Shown here: positions 7,577-16,296 of the stretch, piece by piece | How positions within the stretch are numbered: the stretch's first letter is position 1 | Layout: the number at the start of each line of letters is the position of its first letter | NCBI RefSeq assembly: GCF_003148845.1 | Contig: NZ_QGHA01000013.1 | Coordinates: 1 to 64,000 of the forward strand | DNA: 64,000 nt | Reading direction: 5' to 3' | DNA from: Mucilaginibacter oryzae | Lineage (GTDB): Bacteria > Bacteroidota > Bacteroidia > Sphingobacteriales > Sphingobacteriaceae | Translations under genes and position numbers: made by a program | The notes under the pieces: model-generated | What the model was told of the DNA's origin: nothing | The model's input: only the letters and a program-made list of their open reading frames with translations | Database searches by the model: none

Positions 7577-9040
7577 TCAACCAAACAACAAACTGAACAC
7601 CTCCTCGATAGTACTTACAATTTTAATGTCGATGTTGTAGCGCGACAGATCCATACGCTTTTTATCCTGGCCGCTGGCCGGAAGGTTATATTTGGAGATG
7701 AAAATCTGGTTGAAGCCCAGTTTCTGTGCCTCGGCGATACGTTGCTCCACCCTGTTTACGGCCCTGATCTCTCCCGATAAGCCGAGCTCACCGGCAAAGC
7801 AGGTTTTGAAAGGGATGGGGATATCCTCGTGCGAAGAAATGATCGCCGCGGCCAAACCCAGGTCTATTGCCGGATCTTCAACCCTGATGCCGCCTGTAAT
7901 ATTCAAAAACACATCTTTTACCCCGAGCCTGAAGCCACAGCGCTTTTCGAGCACGGCCAGCAGCATGCTCATACGCTTGGTATCAAAACCCGTTGCTGTA
8001 CGCTGGGGTGTACCATACGGCGACGCGCTCACCAATGCCTGGGTCTCTATCAGCATGGGCCTCATGCCTTCTAAAGTGGCCGAAATGGTAACCCCGCTTA
8101 AAGGTGTATCGCGGTGGGAAAGCAAAATCTCGGATGGGTTGGATACCTCCCGGAGGCCCTCACCCATCATCTCGTAAATACCCAGTTCAGATGCCGAACC
8201 GAAACGGTTTTTGATGGTGCGGAGGATGCGGTAAACATGGTGCCTGTCGCCCTCAAACTGTAAAACGGTATCCACCATATGCTCCAGTATTTTGGGGCCG
8301 GCTATCATACCGTCTTTGGTGATATGCCCTATTAAAAATACCGGTGTCGAGGTTTCCTTGGCAAAACGCAACAATTCGGCGGTGCATTCTCTCACCTGCG
8401 ATACGCTGCCGGGGGTAGATTCTATATGGGCGGAGTGTAAAGTCTGGATCGAATCAATCACCAGCAGGTCGGGCTCCAGGGCCTCAATTTGTTTAAAAAT
8501 GTTTTGGGTAGAGGTTTCAACCAATATATAACAGCCGCCGGCCGAAGGGCGGGCCTGCAAATCTTCCGGGTTTCTTAAGCCGCTGTTTTTAACGCCCCCT
8601 TCAGGGTGCGGGGCGGGTAGCCGCTCGGCCCGCATTTTAATTTGCCTTTCGCTTTCCTCGCCCGATACGTATAGCACTTTTTGACCGGGCATGTTTAATG
8701 CTAATTGCAGCATCAGGGTTGATTTACCTATGCCGGGCTCCCCGCCAATCAATACCAGCGATCCGGGCACAATCCCCCCGCCTAAAACACGGTTAAACTC
8801 CTTATCGGGCGTAGGCAGGCGGTGCTCTTCGGAATAAGTAATAGCCGAGATCTCTACCGGCTTGTTGGCTCTTTGCTGACTGGTTGATGCAGGTTTCCAG
8901 GCCGGCGCCTGGCTGCCCCCTTTTTCAATCACCTCCTCAACAAAAGTATTCCATTGCTGGCACGAAGGGCATTTACCCAGCCACTTGGGCGATTCAAAGC
9001 CACAGCTTTGACAGAAGTAAGCGATTTTGGATTTGGCCAT
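7577..9040 (-). CDS. radA: DNA repair protein RadA (Sms) with a palindrome-derived insert
   Basis: A 487-residue RecA-like branch-migration ATPase that helps process recombination intermediates. It has an N-terminal C4 zinc finger (CQSCG...CPSC), Walker A GGEPGIGKST, the RadA-specific KNRFG motif and a C-terminal Lon-protease-like domain. The ATG at 9038-9040 (MAKSKIAYFC) was chosen because the zinc finger follows directly, as in the family; an upstream ATG would add ten atypical residues. Between RAER and YILVETST there is an extra stretch of about 24 residues, rich in P, G and N, not found in the RadA proteins I recall. It is encoded by a GC-rich inverted repeat (8534-8617). Confidence 0.95.
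   Translation of the reverse strand: MAKSKIAYFCQSCGFESPKWLGKCPSCQQWNTFVEEVIEKGGSQAPAWKPASTSQQRANKPVEISAITYSEEHRLPTPDKEFNRVLGGGIVPGSLVLIGGEPGIGKSTLMLQLALNMPGQKVLYVSGEESERQIKMRAERLPAPHPEGGVKNSGLRNPEDLQARPSAGGCYILVETSTQNIFKQIEALEPDLLVIDSIQTLHSAHIESTPGSVSQVRECTAELLRFAKETSTPVFLIGHITKDGMIAGPKILEHMVDTVLQFEGDRHHVYRILRTIKNRFGSASELGIYEMMGEGLREVSNPSEILLSHRDTPLSGVTISATLEGMRPMLIETQALVSASPYGTPQRTATGFDTKRMSMLLAVLEKRCGFRLGVKDVFLNITGGIRVEDPAIDLGLAAAIISSHEDIPIPFKTCFAGELGLSGEIRAVNRVEQRIAEAQKLGFNQIFISKYNLPASGQDKKRMDLSRYNIDIKIVSTIEEVFSLLFG
8534..8617. repeat. palindrome-bearing coding insert within radA
   Basis: This segment encodes PAPHPEGGVKNSG through RPSAGG in RadA, where other RadA proteins have only a few residues. 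Its two ends are GC-rich and partly inverted relative to each other: GGCCGAAGGGCGGGC on the left and CGCCCCCTTCAGGG on the right. The arrangement recalls the palindrome-flanked insert in the helicase at 13348-13814, with a different sequence. The boundaries are approximate. Confidence 0.6.
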
Positions 9041-9170
9041 TGTTTTGATGTGCAGATTACAGCTATGCAAATATGCAGATTATTTTTGCAGGTTTACTAA
9101 ATTAATTAGCAATATCAGAAAATCGGGCCAGATGTTAACAACGTAGCATTAAATTCAGGAAAAATACGGT

Positions 9171-9207
9171 AAGAAAAAACCTTGCGCACGTTTTAAACGC
9201 GCGCAAG
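9171..9207 (-). terminator. rho-independent terminator of the GH31 gene
   Basis: CTTGCGCACG and a partly matching CGCGCGCAAG form a stem (9181-9207). On the minus strand it is followed by GTTTTTTCTT. It lies downstream of the GH31 stop and upstream of radA, separating the two. Confidence 0.7.
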
Positions 9208-9215
9208 CGATGCAA

Positions 9216-9294
9216 CCTCACTTAAATCCTCTCCTTGGGAGAGGACTTTAAGAAGCAAGGCGTTCCCTCTGCTTTGCAGAGGGTTGGGGTGAGG
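9216..9294. repeat. two-unit CCTCACC/GGTGAGG palindrome element
   Basis: The outer ends CCTCAC and GTGAGG are inverted. Two separate palindromes lie inside: CCTCTCC-TTG-GGAGAGG near the left and CCCTCTGC-TTT-GCAGAGGG near the right, with a spacer of about 20 bases. This is the paired form of the element seen alone at 5688-5730. Confidence 0.85.
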
Positions 9295-9329
9295 CTTTAT
9301 CGCATAGGCAATGGCAACTCCTTTTTTAA

Positions 9330-11756
9330 TTAAAGGGCCACCACCATGGCTTTACCGTTATACTTAACTACCTTATCAGCCTTGGCGGTCGGCGCTACAT
9401 CGGCGCCGTGTTCCCCCTTCACCACCACAATATTAAATATGCGGCTTTTCAGCTGGCCCGGGAAGTGCCCTTTGGTATCTGATATGGTTAGCTTATGCGC
9501 CTTATCGTTCCAGTTTAAGGTAAACGTTGCCGATTGCCCTTTTTCGTAGTTGTAGTTATCGTTCTCATCCTCATAAAATTTAAATGAGGCGTTGGCGCCG
9601 GGGTAAATGCGCAGTTCGATATTGCTGTTAGGCTTCTCGGTAGCGTATTCAACATCCGGCCCCATCGGGATAATCGATCCGGCTTTTACATATAATGGCA
9701 AAATTTCGATAGGCGCCGCCGCGCTGATGGTTTGGCCGCCGTCCAGCAATTCGCCGGTCCAGAAGTTGTACCATTTGCTGGCCGCGGGCAGGTATACCTG
9801 GCGGGCCTTCGCTTTTTTATCAGCATCGGCTGATGTATACAACTGCTCGGTAACGGGGTTAACCATAAACGCGGGACCAAACATATACTGATCCGGAATG
9901 CCATACACATTGGCATCGCCGCGGTAATCAAAAGCCAGCGAACGCATTATGGTATAGTTATCATTTGTTACCCGGCCTGCCAGCGAGTAAATGTAGGGCA
10001 TCAGGCGGTAGCGCAGTTTATCAAAATTTAACAGGATAGCCCTTGTATTTTCATCCCAGTTTTTGCTGAATATGGCCCGTTCGCCTTTACCATGGATGCG
10101 AAAAATAGGGCAAAACGTACCAAACTGAAACCAGCGGGTAAACAACTCACGTTTATCCGGCTGCGACCAGTCGGCAGGTTTCCAGTGGTAATGGTAACCG
10201 CCTATATCTGATGTCCAGTAAGGGATGCCTGAGGTGCAGGCATTAATACCCTGCGGTACCTGGTCTTTAAAATCATGAAAAGTACACTCAATATCGCTTG
10301 ACCATAAGGTTGAGGCGTTGCGCTGCTCGCCGGCAAATGATTGCCTTACCAAAAAGAAGGCCCGTTTGCCCGGGATATCCCTGCGCCAGCCCTCGTACAC
10401 GCCTTTGGTATGCTGCAGCGAATAAGTGTTAAAATAGTCTATTCCTTTACCTATGGCAAAGTTGCTTTGCCTGCGGGCATCCAGCAAGGCGCCGTTATCC
10501 GGCTCACACTGGTCTATCCACCAGGCATCCCAGCCGTAACGTTTAATAAGGCTGTCGCGGGCCTGGTCCCAGTAAAGCTCACGGGCCTTGGGGTTATGGG
10601 CATCATAGTAAGTATCAAAAGTGTGGGTAACCACGTTATCCCAGGTAATATCAGTAAGACCGCCCATTTTTTCAAGGGCATCATAGTTAGGGGTACCTTT
10701 GCCAAATACCGGCCATATCGAAATCATGGCATGCAGATTGGCTTTATGCAAAGCGTCAACCAGTTTTTGCGGATGCGGGTAACGCTCGGGCTTCATCACA
10801 TGCGAGCCGATGGGCAGCGGATCCCAGTAGTACCAGTCTTGCACAATGGCATCAACCGGTATATGGTTATTGCGATAGTTGTCTTTTACCGTCAGGATCT
10901 CGTCTTCGCTCATGTACCTGTCCTGCGATTGAAACAGGCCGTAAGCCCATTTACCAAACAAGGGGGCCCGACCGGTAGCTGTGCGGTACAGATCAATGAT
11001 GTGGTCAAAACCCGGACCGTAAAAGAAGTAGTAATCAACCTGTTTACCGCTTTCGGATACGTATTTAAATTTGGTGTTATCAGCCTCGGCACCATAAAAA
11101 TTACTGGCCGAATAGTTATCCCACATTAAACCGTAACCTTTGGTTGATAACAGCACCGGGATAGCGCCGGTAAGATATTTGATAGCCAGATCCTGGTTGC
11201 GGCCTTTGTAATTGATTGACAGGGAATCCAACGGGTGGCAGCCGAGGCCAAACAAGGCTTCATCTTTTGGAGAGATAAACTGCGTAGTAACGGTGTTGGT
11301 ATTGATACCCGCCACGGTTGCGGGTGTAACCGATTTATTGTCGCTGTCTTCGGCAGTAATAATATTGCCTTTCAAATCGGTATAGGTAATGGCGTTGGTG
11401 GCTTTGTTAATCTTAACTTTCAGTTTTGATGTACTGATAATTACTTCTGTTTTAGTATCGGCAACCGTATAGGCCGGGCGTTGCAGCCATTTGTTGTTAA
11501 CCACCAGCGAGGGTTTAGTTTCAAATGCGTTAAACACGGTGTACTTTACTTCGATGATATCATCCTTGCGGATAAATATTTTCATCAGGCCCTTGTCTAG
11601 CTTAAAGCTAACGCCATCGGCCTCTTTTTTAAAGGATTTTACAGTTGCCGAAGCTTCCATAAGCGGCATGGTTATCACCAGTAAAATAATTAACGCAATC
11701 GATTGCTTAATTTTTGCGCCCTTGTGAAGTAAGTGTTTAAACATCATGATTATCAC
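9330..11756 (-). CDS. glycoside hydrolase family 31, secreted
   Basis: An 808-residue enzyme with a hydrophobic N-terminal signal (IALIILLVITMPLMEASA) that points to periplasm or cell surface. It has the GH31 order: an N-terminal beta-sandwich, a TIM barrel and C-terminal beta domains. The nucleophile region is GWDAWWIDQCEPD (near residue 410) and the acid/base region is SDIGGYH (near 517). GH31 members are mostly alpha-glucosidases or alpha-xylosidases; the MSEDEILTVKDNYR and PVDAIVQDWYYW segments resemble the alpha-xylosidase side, but the substrate is inference. The first codons offer several ATGs. It is not next to the SusC/SusD locus. It ends at the terminator at 9171-9207. Confidence 0.9.
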   Translation of the reverse strand: MIIMMFKHLLHKGAKIKQSIALIILLVITMPLMEASATVKSFKKEADGVSFKLDKGLMKIFIRKDDIIEVKYTVFNAFETKPSLVVNNKWLQRPAYTVADTKTEVIISTSKLKVKINKATNAITYTDLKGNIITAEDSDNKSVTPATVAGINTNTVTTQFISPKDEALFGLGCHPLDSLSINYKGRNQDLAIKYLTGAIPVLLSTKGYGLMWDNYSASNFYGAEADNTKFKYVSESGKQVDYYFFYGPGFDHIIDLYRTATGRAPLFGKWAYGLFQSQDRYMSEDEILTVKDNYRNNHIPVDAIVQDWYYWDPLPIGSHVMKPERYPHPQKLVDALHKANLHAMISIWPVFGKGTPNYDALEKMGGLTDITWDNVVTHTFDTYYDAHNPKARELYWDQARDSLIKRYGWDAWWIDQCEPDNGALLDARRQSNFAIGKGIDYFNTYSLQHTKGVYEGWRRDIPGKRAFFLVRQSFAGEQRNASTLWSSDIECTFHDFKDQVPQGINACTSGIPYWTSDIGGYHYHWKPADWSQPDKRELFTRWFQFGTFCPIFRIHGKGERAIFSKNWDENTRAILLNFDKLRYRLMPYIYSLAGRVTNDNYTIMRSLAFDYRGDANVYGIPDQYMFGPAFMVNPVTEQLYTSADADKKAKARQVYLPAASKWYNFWTGELLDGGQTISAAAPIEILPLYVKAGSIIPMGPDVEYATEKPNSNIELRIYPGANASFKFYEDENDNYNYEKGQSATFTLNWNDKAHKLTISDTKGHFPGQLKSRIFNIVVVKGEHGADVAPTAKADKVVKYNGKAMVVAL

Positions 11757-11938
11757 TGCTTTGGTTTATACCCGGTGTAAGATCAACACCTGTTTTGACA
11801 GCGTGAATATAATGTAGTTTTACTAATTGAAGAAGAAAAAACGGCTGAGAGGGTAAAATTGATTTTATAGTATTACAAAAGAGCAAAAAAGTGCAGAAGA
11901 TGGCAATAACAATTTTCGCACGATCCTTTGCGGATGAT

Positions 11939-11995
11939 CGAATTACACGAATTTCAAATCTTAAGCGACTGAATAAATTCATGTAATCCAATTCC
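11939..11995. repeat. AT-rich inverted repeat with ATTCGTGTAATTCG-type arms
   Basis: CGAATTACACGAATTT on the left faces AAATTCATGTAATCCAATT on the right, an imperfect palindrome. The same arm sequence occurs in the larger palindrome at 34312-34427. The whole gene-free stretch 11757-12057 shows nothing else I can support. Confidence 0.5.
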
Positions 11996-12057
11996 AAAGT
12001 AATTCGTGGGGAAATTTCCTGACTCGCCTTTAAGCATTAAACCTATGCCACCAATTC

Positions 12058-12723
12058 TTAATGCATATTTAAATACGCCGCCGCGGTGTCATCAACTTTA
12101 TGAACAACTACCCCCACACATTTCCCGCCGTTATCTATCTCAAATGAGATGCCTTTGGCCAGATCGGTATAAACCTGCACTTTACCGCCTTTGCCGGTAT
12201 AACTATTTATTGCTTTTAAAGTATAGTTTTTATCTATATCGGCTTTGGCAGAACCGGCACCCATACCTTCGGCAGTTTTAAACCGGGGCGATGTAACCAG
12301 CACTTTGCGTACGCGGTTAACCGATTCATCCTTTCCGCCCATATTACGATGCGCGAAAACAGCGGTACGGTTACCCTTTGGATGATGGCCTGCAAACCAA
12401 ACCATCAGCGAACTGCCCATAGCCGAGTCGGCGCTATCGGGTTTGCCCAATTGTTTAATTACATTTTGAACATCATCATCCAAAACAATATGGCCTATGC
12501 CCTTGCCCGGCGTAATCAGCCAATCGGCCTGGGAGTTGTCGCCTGTGTCTGATGCCAGGGTATGGTGTACCGTGGTATCTTTTTTATCATCGAGGTGCAG
12601 GCCGGTGGTATCTTTAGGTATTTTATTGGTATCGGCAATAGTTGCAGGTTTTTTATCATTGTTGCCGCAAGCCATTAAACAGATAGCTATCCAGGCTATC
12701 CCCAAGCATTTTTTGATCATCAT
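12058..12723 (-). CDS. hypothetical lipoprotein, 221 residues
   Basis: A lipoprotein with lipobox LMAC (cysteine 19) followed by a long, charged, low-complexity linker (residues about 20-65). A globular C-terminal domain begins near WLITPGKGIGHI and includes VLDDDVQNVIKQLGKPD, a pattern seen in small secreted domains of unknown role that start with a G-x-I-x-L strand. I do not recognise a named family. It is divergent from the Lhr-type helicase, with about 80 bases between the starts. Membrane anchoring is well supported; the function is unknown. Confidence 0.75.
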   Translation of the reverse strand: MMIKKCLGIAWIAICLMACGNNDKKPATIADTNKIPKDTTGLHLDDKKDTTVHHTLASDTGDNSQADWLITPGKGIGHIVLDDDVQNVIKQLGKPDSADSAMGSSLMVWFAGHHPKGNRTAVFAHRNMGGKDESVNRVRKVLVTSPRFKTAEGMGAGSAKADIDKNYTLKAINSYTGKGGKVQVYTDLAKGISFEIDNGGKCVGVVVHKVDDTAAAYLNMH

Positions 12724-12802
12724 ATTACCATAACCAATTTAATAGTTATTTTGTTGGCGCGGACGGTTATAACCAAACGCCTAAATTTTTGTTAACAGGA
12801 TA

Positions 12803-15781
12803 ATGACAAGCAAAGGCCAACAGGTAATACAGCAATGGTACGCGGAGAAAAAATGGGAACAGTTTCCCTTCCAGGCCGAAATGATGGAGGCCTACCTGTC
12901 GGGTTATTCCGGTCTGCTGAACGCGCCAACCGGCAGCGGTAAAACCTTCGCGCTTTTTTTGCCTTTTTTAGCCGGGTTTATCAACAAGCACCCCGATACT
13001 TACAAAACCCAGCAAAATAACGGCCTGCTGATGCTCTGGATCACGCCGTTGCGGGCATTAACCAACGATATCCGGAAAGCCATGCAGGAAGCTTGTGATG
13101 AAATTGGCCTGCCCTGGCGCATCATGACCCGCACCGGCGACACGTCCGCTGCCGAAAAAACGGCCCTCAAAAAAAAGCTGCCCGAGGTGCTGCTTACCAC
13201 CCCCGAAAGCCTGCACCTGATGCTGGCCCAAAAAGAATATCCAAAACTGTTTAACCAATTACAGGTAGTTGTGATTGACGAATGGCACGAACTTTTAGGA
13301 ACCAAACGCGGCGTACAGGTAGAGCTGGGGTTGTCGAAGTTGAAGCACCTCTCCCCGGCCCTCTCCAGAGGAGAGGGAGTTGGGAAGCAGGATCATATGA
13401 TAAAGGATAAATATCCGGGGTATCATACTGCTGATGCTTTAAGCTGGCATGCAAACATTGATAACGCGAAGTTAATGCGTCGGCAGCCTACAGATGCTGA
13501 AAATATTTTGTGGCAGTTGCTGAGAGGTAAAAAAACGGGCTACAAGTTTAGAAGGCAACATCCGGTTTTGAATTATATTCCTGATTTTATTTGTCTTGAA
13601 AAAAAACTGATCATTGAAGTTGACGGAGCATACCACGATGATACAGAACAGCAACATTTAGATATTGAAAGAACCCGCCACCTGGAAGCGGAAGGATACA
13701 TTGTATTAAGATTTGCAAACGCTGAGGTTTTGACGGACTCGGAAAGGGTGATCGAAAAGATTAAAAACAATCTGCAAAACGGCTCCCTCCCCCCGGGGGA
13801 GGGCTGGGGAGGGGTTAAAATCTGGGGTATCTCAGCCACCATCGGCAATCTTGAACAGGCCGCGGAGGTGTTGTTAGGTAACAATTTTCCGAAAAGCCAG
13901 ATCAGGATGGTACGGGCTAACCTGGAAAAGAAACTGGATATCCGGTCCATCATCCCTCAAAATATCGAAAACTATTCATGGGCGGGGCATATTGGCCTAA
14001 AGCTGCTGCCCGAGGTGATGGAAATTGTGGCCCGGAGCAAAACCACGCTCATCTTCACCAATACCCGTTCGCAATCGGAGATCTGGTACCATGCTATTTT
14101 GGATAATTACCCGGAGTATGCCGGTATCATGGCCATGCACCATGGCTCGTTGGATAACGAGTTGCGCAATTGGGTGGAAGCCGCCCTGCATGCCGAGGCG
14201 CTGAAGCTGGTAGTTTGCACATCAAGTTTAGATCTTGGCGTGGATTTCAGGCCTGTTGATACCGTGGTGCAGGTGGGCAGCCCTAAAGGCGTTGCCCGCT
14301 TTATGCAAAGGGCTGGCAGGAGCGGTCACCATCCCGGCGCCACCTCACTGGCTTATTTTGTGCCTACCCACTCGCTTGAATTATTGGAAGGGGCGGCCCT
14401 AAAAGAAGCCATTAAAGATAAGATATTTGAAAGCCGCGACCCATTGCTGCTTGCCATGGATGTGCTGATCCAGTACATGGTTACGCTGGCGGTGTCGGAC
14501 GGTTTCCGGGCGGAGGAATTATTTCAGGAGGTTAAAACCACCTACGCCTTTGCCGATCTGAGCAGGAACGAATTTGGTCAGCTGCTTGATTTTATTACCA
14601 GCGGCGGCAAAACGCTGGCCCAGTACGATGAGTTTTTAAAGGTAGAAGTGGAAAACGGACTCTATAAAGTAAATAGCCGCCGGGTTGCCATGCGCCACCG
14701 CCTCAGTATCGGCACCATTACAAGCGAACTCAGCATCCGGGTAAAATGGCTAAGCGGCGGCAGTTTAGGTACTATCGAAGAATCGTTCGTATCTAAATTA
14801 AAACCTGGCAATACCTTCTGGTTTGCCGGGCGTAGCCTGGAGTTTGTGCGTGTGAAAGAGATGACGGCATACGTTAAAAAATCAAACTCAACCAAAGGCA
14901 TCATTCCGAGCTGGAATGGCGGGCGCATGCCCTTATCATCGCAATTGGCGGCGGTATTCAGGCTTAAGCTGGATGAGGTGGCCCATGGTGTTGAACGCGA
15001 TGTGGAGGTTAAAGCCCTGAAGCCTTTATTTGATCTGCAGCAGCAGTTATCCCATTTGCCCCAAAGCCACGAATTTTTGATCGAGTCGTTTAAATCCAAA
15101 GAAGGGCACCATTTGTTGTTTTATCCTTTTGAAGGGCGTCTGGTGCATGAGGGCATGGCATCTTTACTGGCCTATCGCATCAGCAAAATAAAACCGGCCA
15201 GTTTTTCTATCGCCATGAACGATTATGGTTTTGAGTTGCTTACCGACGAAGATATCCCGATTGAGCAGGCTTTGGAAGATGCCGCTTTTTTCTCGCTCGA
15301 TAACCTGATTGATGATATACAGCATAGCTTAAACGCCAATGAAATGGCGCGGCGAAAGTTCAGGGATATCGCGCACATCGGTGGCCTGGTATTTACGGGT
15401 TATCCCGGTCAGCAAATAAAAAACAGGCATTTGCAGGCCTCCACTTCTTTATTGTTTGAGGTTTTCAGCGAGTACGAGCCTGATAATTTACTGATCCGCC
15501 AGGCTTACAACGAGGCATTGGCCTTTCAACTGGAAGAGTTCAGGCTCAGGGCGGCACTGCAGCGCATCCAAAAACAAAATATCATTTTAAAAGTGATTGA
15601 AAGGCCAACACCTTTCGCTTTCCCGATTATGGTTGATAGCCTGGGCCGCGAAAAACTGACTACCGAAACCTTAGAAGAGCGCATCGCTAAAATGGCCCGC
15701 AGCTACGGCGCTGAAGGTGTTGCCGAACCTGCAGCACGAAAAGCCAGGAAGCCTGGTATTACGAGAAAGAAAGGTTTCTGA
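12803..15781 (+). CDS. ligase-associated Lhr-type DEXH helicase, interrupted in frame by a DUF559 element
   Basis: A 992-residue superfamily 2 helicase. Motifs in order are NAPTGSGKT (I), TPLRALTND (Ia), VIDEWHELLGTKRG (II), GISATIGN (III), TLIFTNTRSQ (IV), TSSLDLGVDF (V) and QRAGRSGH (VI), then the Lhr winged-helix and beta-rich C-terminal regions. Relatives of about 810-840 residues work with an ATP-dependent ligase, an exonuclease and the phosphoesterase PdeM; none of these is in this window. Motifs II and III are normally about 25 residues apart, but here about 155 extra residues (about 183-338) lie between them. They encode a DUF559 nuclease flanked by palindrome-derived residues (SPALSRGEGVG and SLPPGEGWGGV). 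The frame is intact, so a full fusion protein could be made; its activity is uncertain. Confidence 0.93.
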   Translation: MTSKGQQVIQQWYAEKKWEQFPFQAEMMEAYLSGYSGLLNAPTGSGKTFALFLPFLAGFINKHPDTYKTQQNNGLLMLWITPLRALTNDIRKAMQEACDEIGLPWRIMTRTGDTSAAEKTALKKKLPEVLLTTPESLHLMLAQKEYPKLFNQLQVVVIDEWHELLGTKRGVQVELGLSKLKHLSPALSRGEGVGKQDHMIKDKYPGYHTADALSWHANIDNAKLMRRQPTDAENILWQLLRGKKTGYKFRRQHPVLNYIPDFICLEKKLIIEVDGAYHDDTEQQHLDIERTRHLEAEGYIVLRFANAEVLTDSERVIEKIKNNLQNGSLPPGEGWGGVKIWGISATIGNLEQAAEVLLGNNFPKSQIRMVRANLEKKLDIRSIIPQNIENYSWAGHIGLKLLPEVMEIVARSKTTLIFTNTRSQSEIWYHAILDNYPEYAGIMAMHHGSLDNELRNWVEAALHAEALKLVVCTSSLDLGVDFRPVDTVVQVGSPKGVARFMQRAGRSGHHPGATSLAYFVPTHSLELLEGAALKEAIKDKIFESRDPLLLAMDVLIQYMVTLAVSDGFRAEELFQEVKTTYAFADLSRNEFGQLLDFITSGGKTLAQYDEFLKVEVENGLYKVNSRRVAMRHRLSIGTITSELSIRVKWLSGGSLGTIEESFVSKLKPGNTFWFAGRSLEFVRVKEMTAYVKKSNSTKGIIPSWNGGRMPLSSQLAAVFRLKLDEVAHGVERDVEVKALKPLFDLQQQLSHLPQSHEFLIESFKSKEGHHLLFYPFEGRLVHEGMASLLAYRISKIKPASFSIAMNDYGFELLTDEDIPIEQALEDAAFFSLDNLIDDIQHSLNANEMARRKFRDIAHIGGLVFTGYPGQQIKNRHLQASTSLLFEVFSEYEPDNLLIRQAYNEALAFQLEEFRLRAALQRIQKQNIILKVIERPTPFAFPIMVDSLGREKLTTETLEERIAKMARSYGAEGVAEPAARKARKPGITRKKGF
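13348..13814 (+). mobile_element. palindrome-flanked DUF559 element inserted in the helicase gene
   Basis: The left end is CCTCTCCCCGGCCCTCTCC (13348-13366), the outer arm of a hairpin CCCTCTCC-AGA-GGAGAGGG. The right end is a hairpin CCCTCCCCC-C-GGGGGAGGG with the outer arm ending at 13814. The right end read in reverse complement matches the left end at 16 of 19 positions, so the element has inverted ends. Both resemble the CCTCACC-type palindromes elsewhere in the window. Between them lies one open DUF559 frame, visibly more AT-rich than the helicase around it. Boundaries are good to about 5 bases. Confidence 0.8.
13397..13783 (+). other. DUF559 (Vsr-like, PD-(D/E)XK) endonuclease domain
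   Basis: Helicase residues 199 to about 327. The segment starts at an internal ATG and shows the DUF559 hallmarks: a helical N-terminus with PTDAENILWQLLRGKK, then GYKFRRQHPV, IPDFICLEKKLIIEVDG, RTRHLEAEGYIVLRFAN and an EVL followed by a helical end. The PDF...EVDG residues are the presumed metal-binding nuclease core related to very-short-patch repair endonucleases. All expected key residues seem present, so nuclease activity is plausible. It has no stop of its own and would be made as part of the helicase, or from the internal ATG. Confidence 0.85.
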
Positions 15782-15847
15782 TTATTTTTTACATCATATC
15801 ATTAAATCAAACCCGTTACGTTAATGGTGTAAATACCCAAATTCAAT

Positions 15848-16162
15848 ATGAAAAACCTAAAACTCCACCATTTTCTCATTATGCTTTGCTTCTTTATTAC
15901 CTCATGCGCTACTACAACCTACCTCGGAGATGCTTATCCCGCTACCGAAAAAGTCGACGTGTACTATGATGCCAGGGATGTGAAAAAGGATTATAAAGTA
16001 ACAGGGCATTTAGTTACCGATTACACCTATAATCCGGCTAAGGCTAAAGAAGAACTGATAGCGAAAGCGAAGAAAGCAGGCGCGGACGGCATTATCATAT
16101 TACTGGGCGCAGCCGGCAATCATATAGCTATCCGGGCGGATGCGCTAAAATATAACCGGTAA
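15848..16162 (+). CDS. small lipoprotein, first of a tandem pair
   Basis: A 104-residue lipoprotein with signal and lipobox FFITSC. The mature part is a compact domain beginning CATTTYLGDAYPATEKVDVYYDARDV, with a later helix AKEELIAKAKKAGADGI and a final strand. The next gene (16297-16611) is a close paralogue: both begin MKNLKLH and share VDVYYDARDVKKDYKV-type segments, as well as nearly identical DNA in places. I do not recognise a named family with confidence; the fold resembles small bacterial lipoproteins of the DUF4156 or YajG kind. It is likely outer-membrane or periplasmic. Function unknown. Confidence 0.82.
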   Translation: MKNLKLHHFLIMLCFFITSCATTTYLGDAYPATEKVDVYYDARDVKKDYKVTGHLVTDYTYNPAKAKEELIAKAKKAGADGIIILLGAAGNHIAIRADALKYNR

Positions 16163-16296
16163 ATTAATTTAACCTTTAAACCACTTGTTTGCACCCGGAT
16201 ACCGGGAAAGGATGTTTTGTGATATGTTTTTTTACCTATACCATTAAACCAGGTATTGGCTTGCACGTCTAAATCAAACAACTATCCCGGATAAAC

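Noticed and set aside
7496..7780. 94-codon plus-strand frame with a hydrophobic start
   Set aside because: Most of it is antisense to the RadA C-terminus; no family features were seen.
10341..11129. 262-codon plus-strand open frame
   Set aside because: It is antisense to the GH31 gene, whose catalytic motifs cover this region.
11737..11997. 86-codon minus-strand frame upstream of GH31
   Set aside because: It contains the ATTCGTGTAATTCG repeat and overlaps the GH31 start; it has no protein features.
13348..13814. Intein or intron in the helicase
   Set aside because: There is no N-terminal Cys/Ser with a splicing block, no C-terminal His-Asn and no group I or II intron structure. The ends are palindromes, and the frame is continuous.
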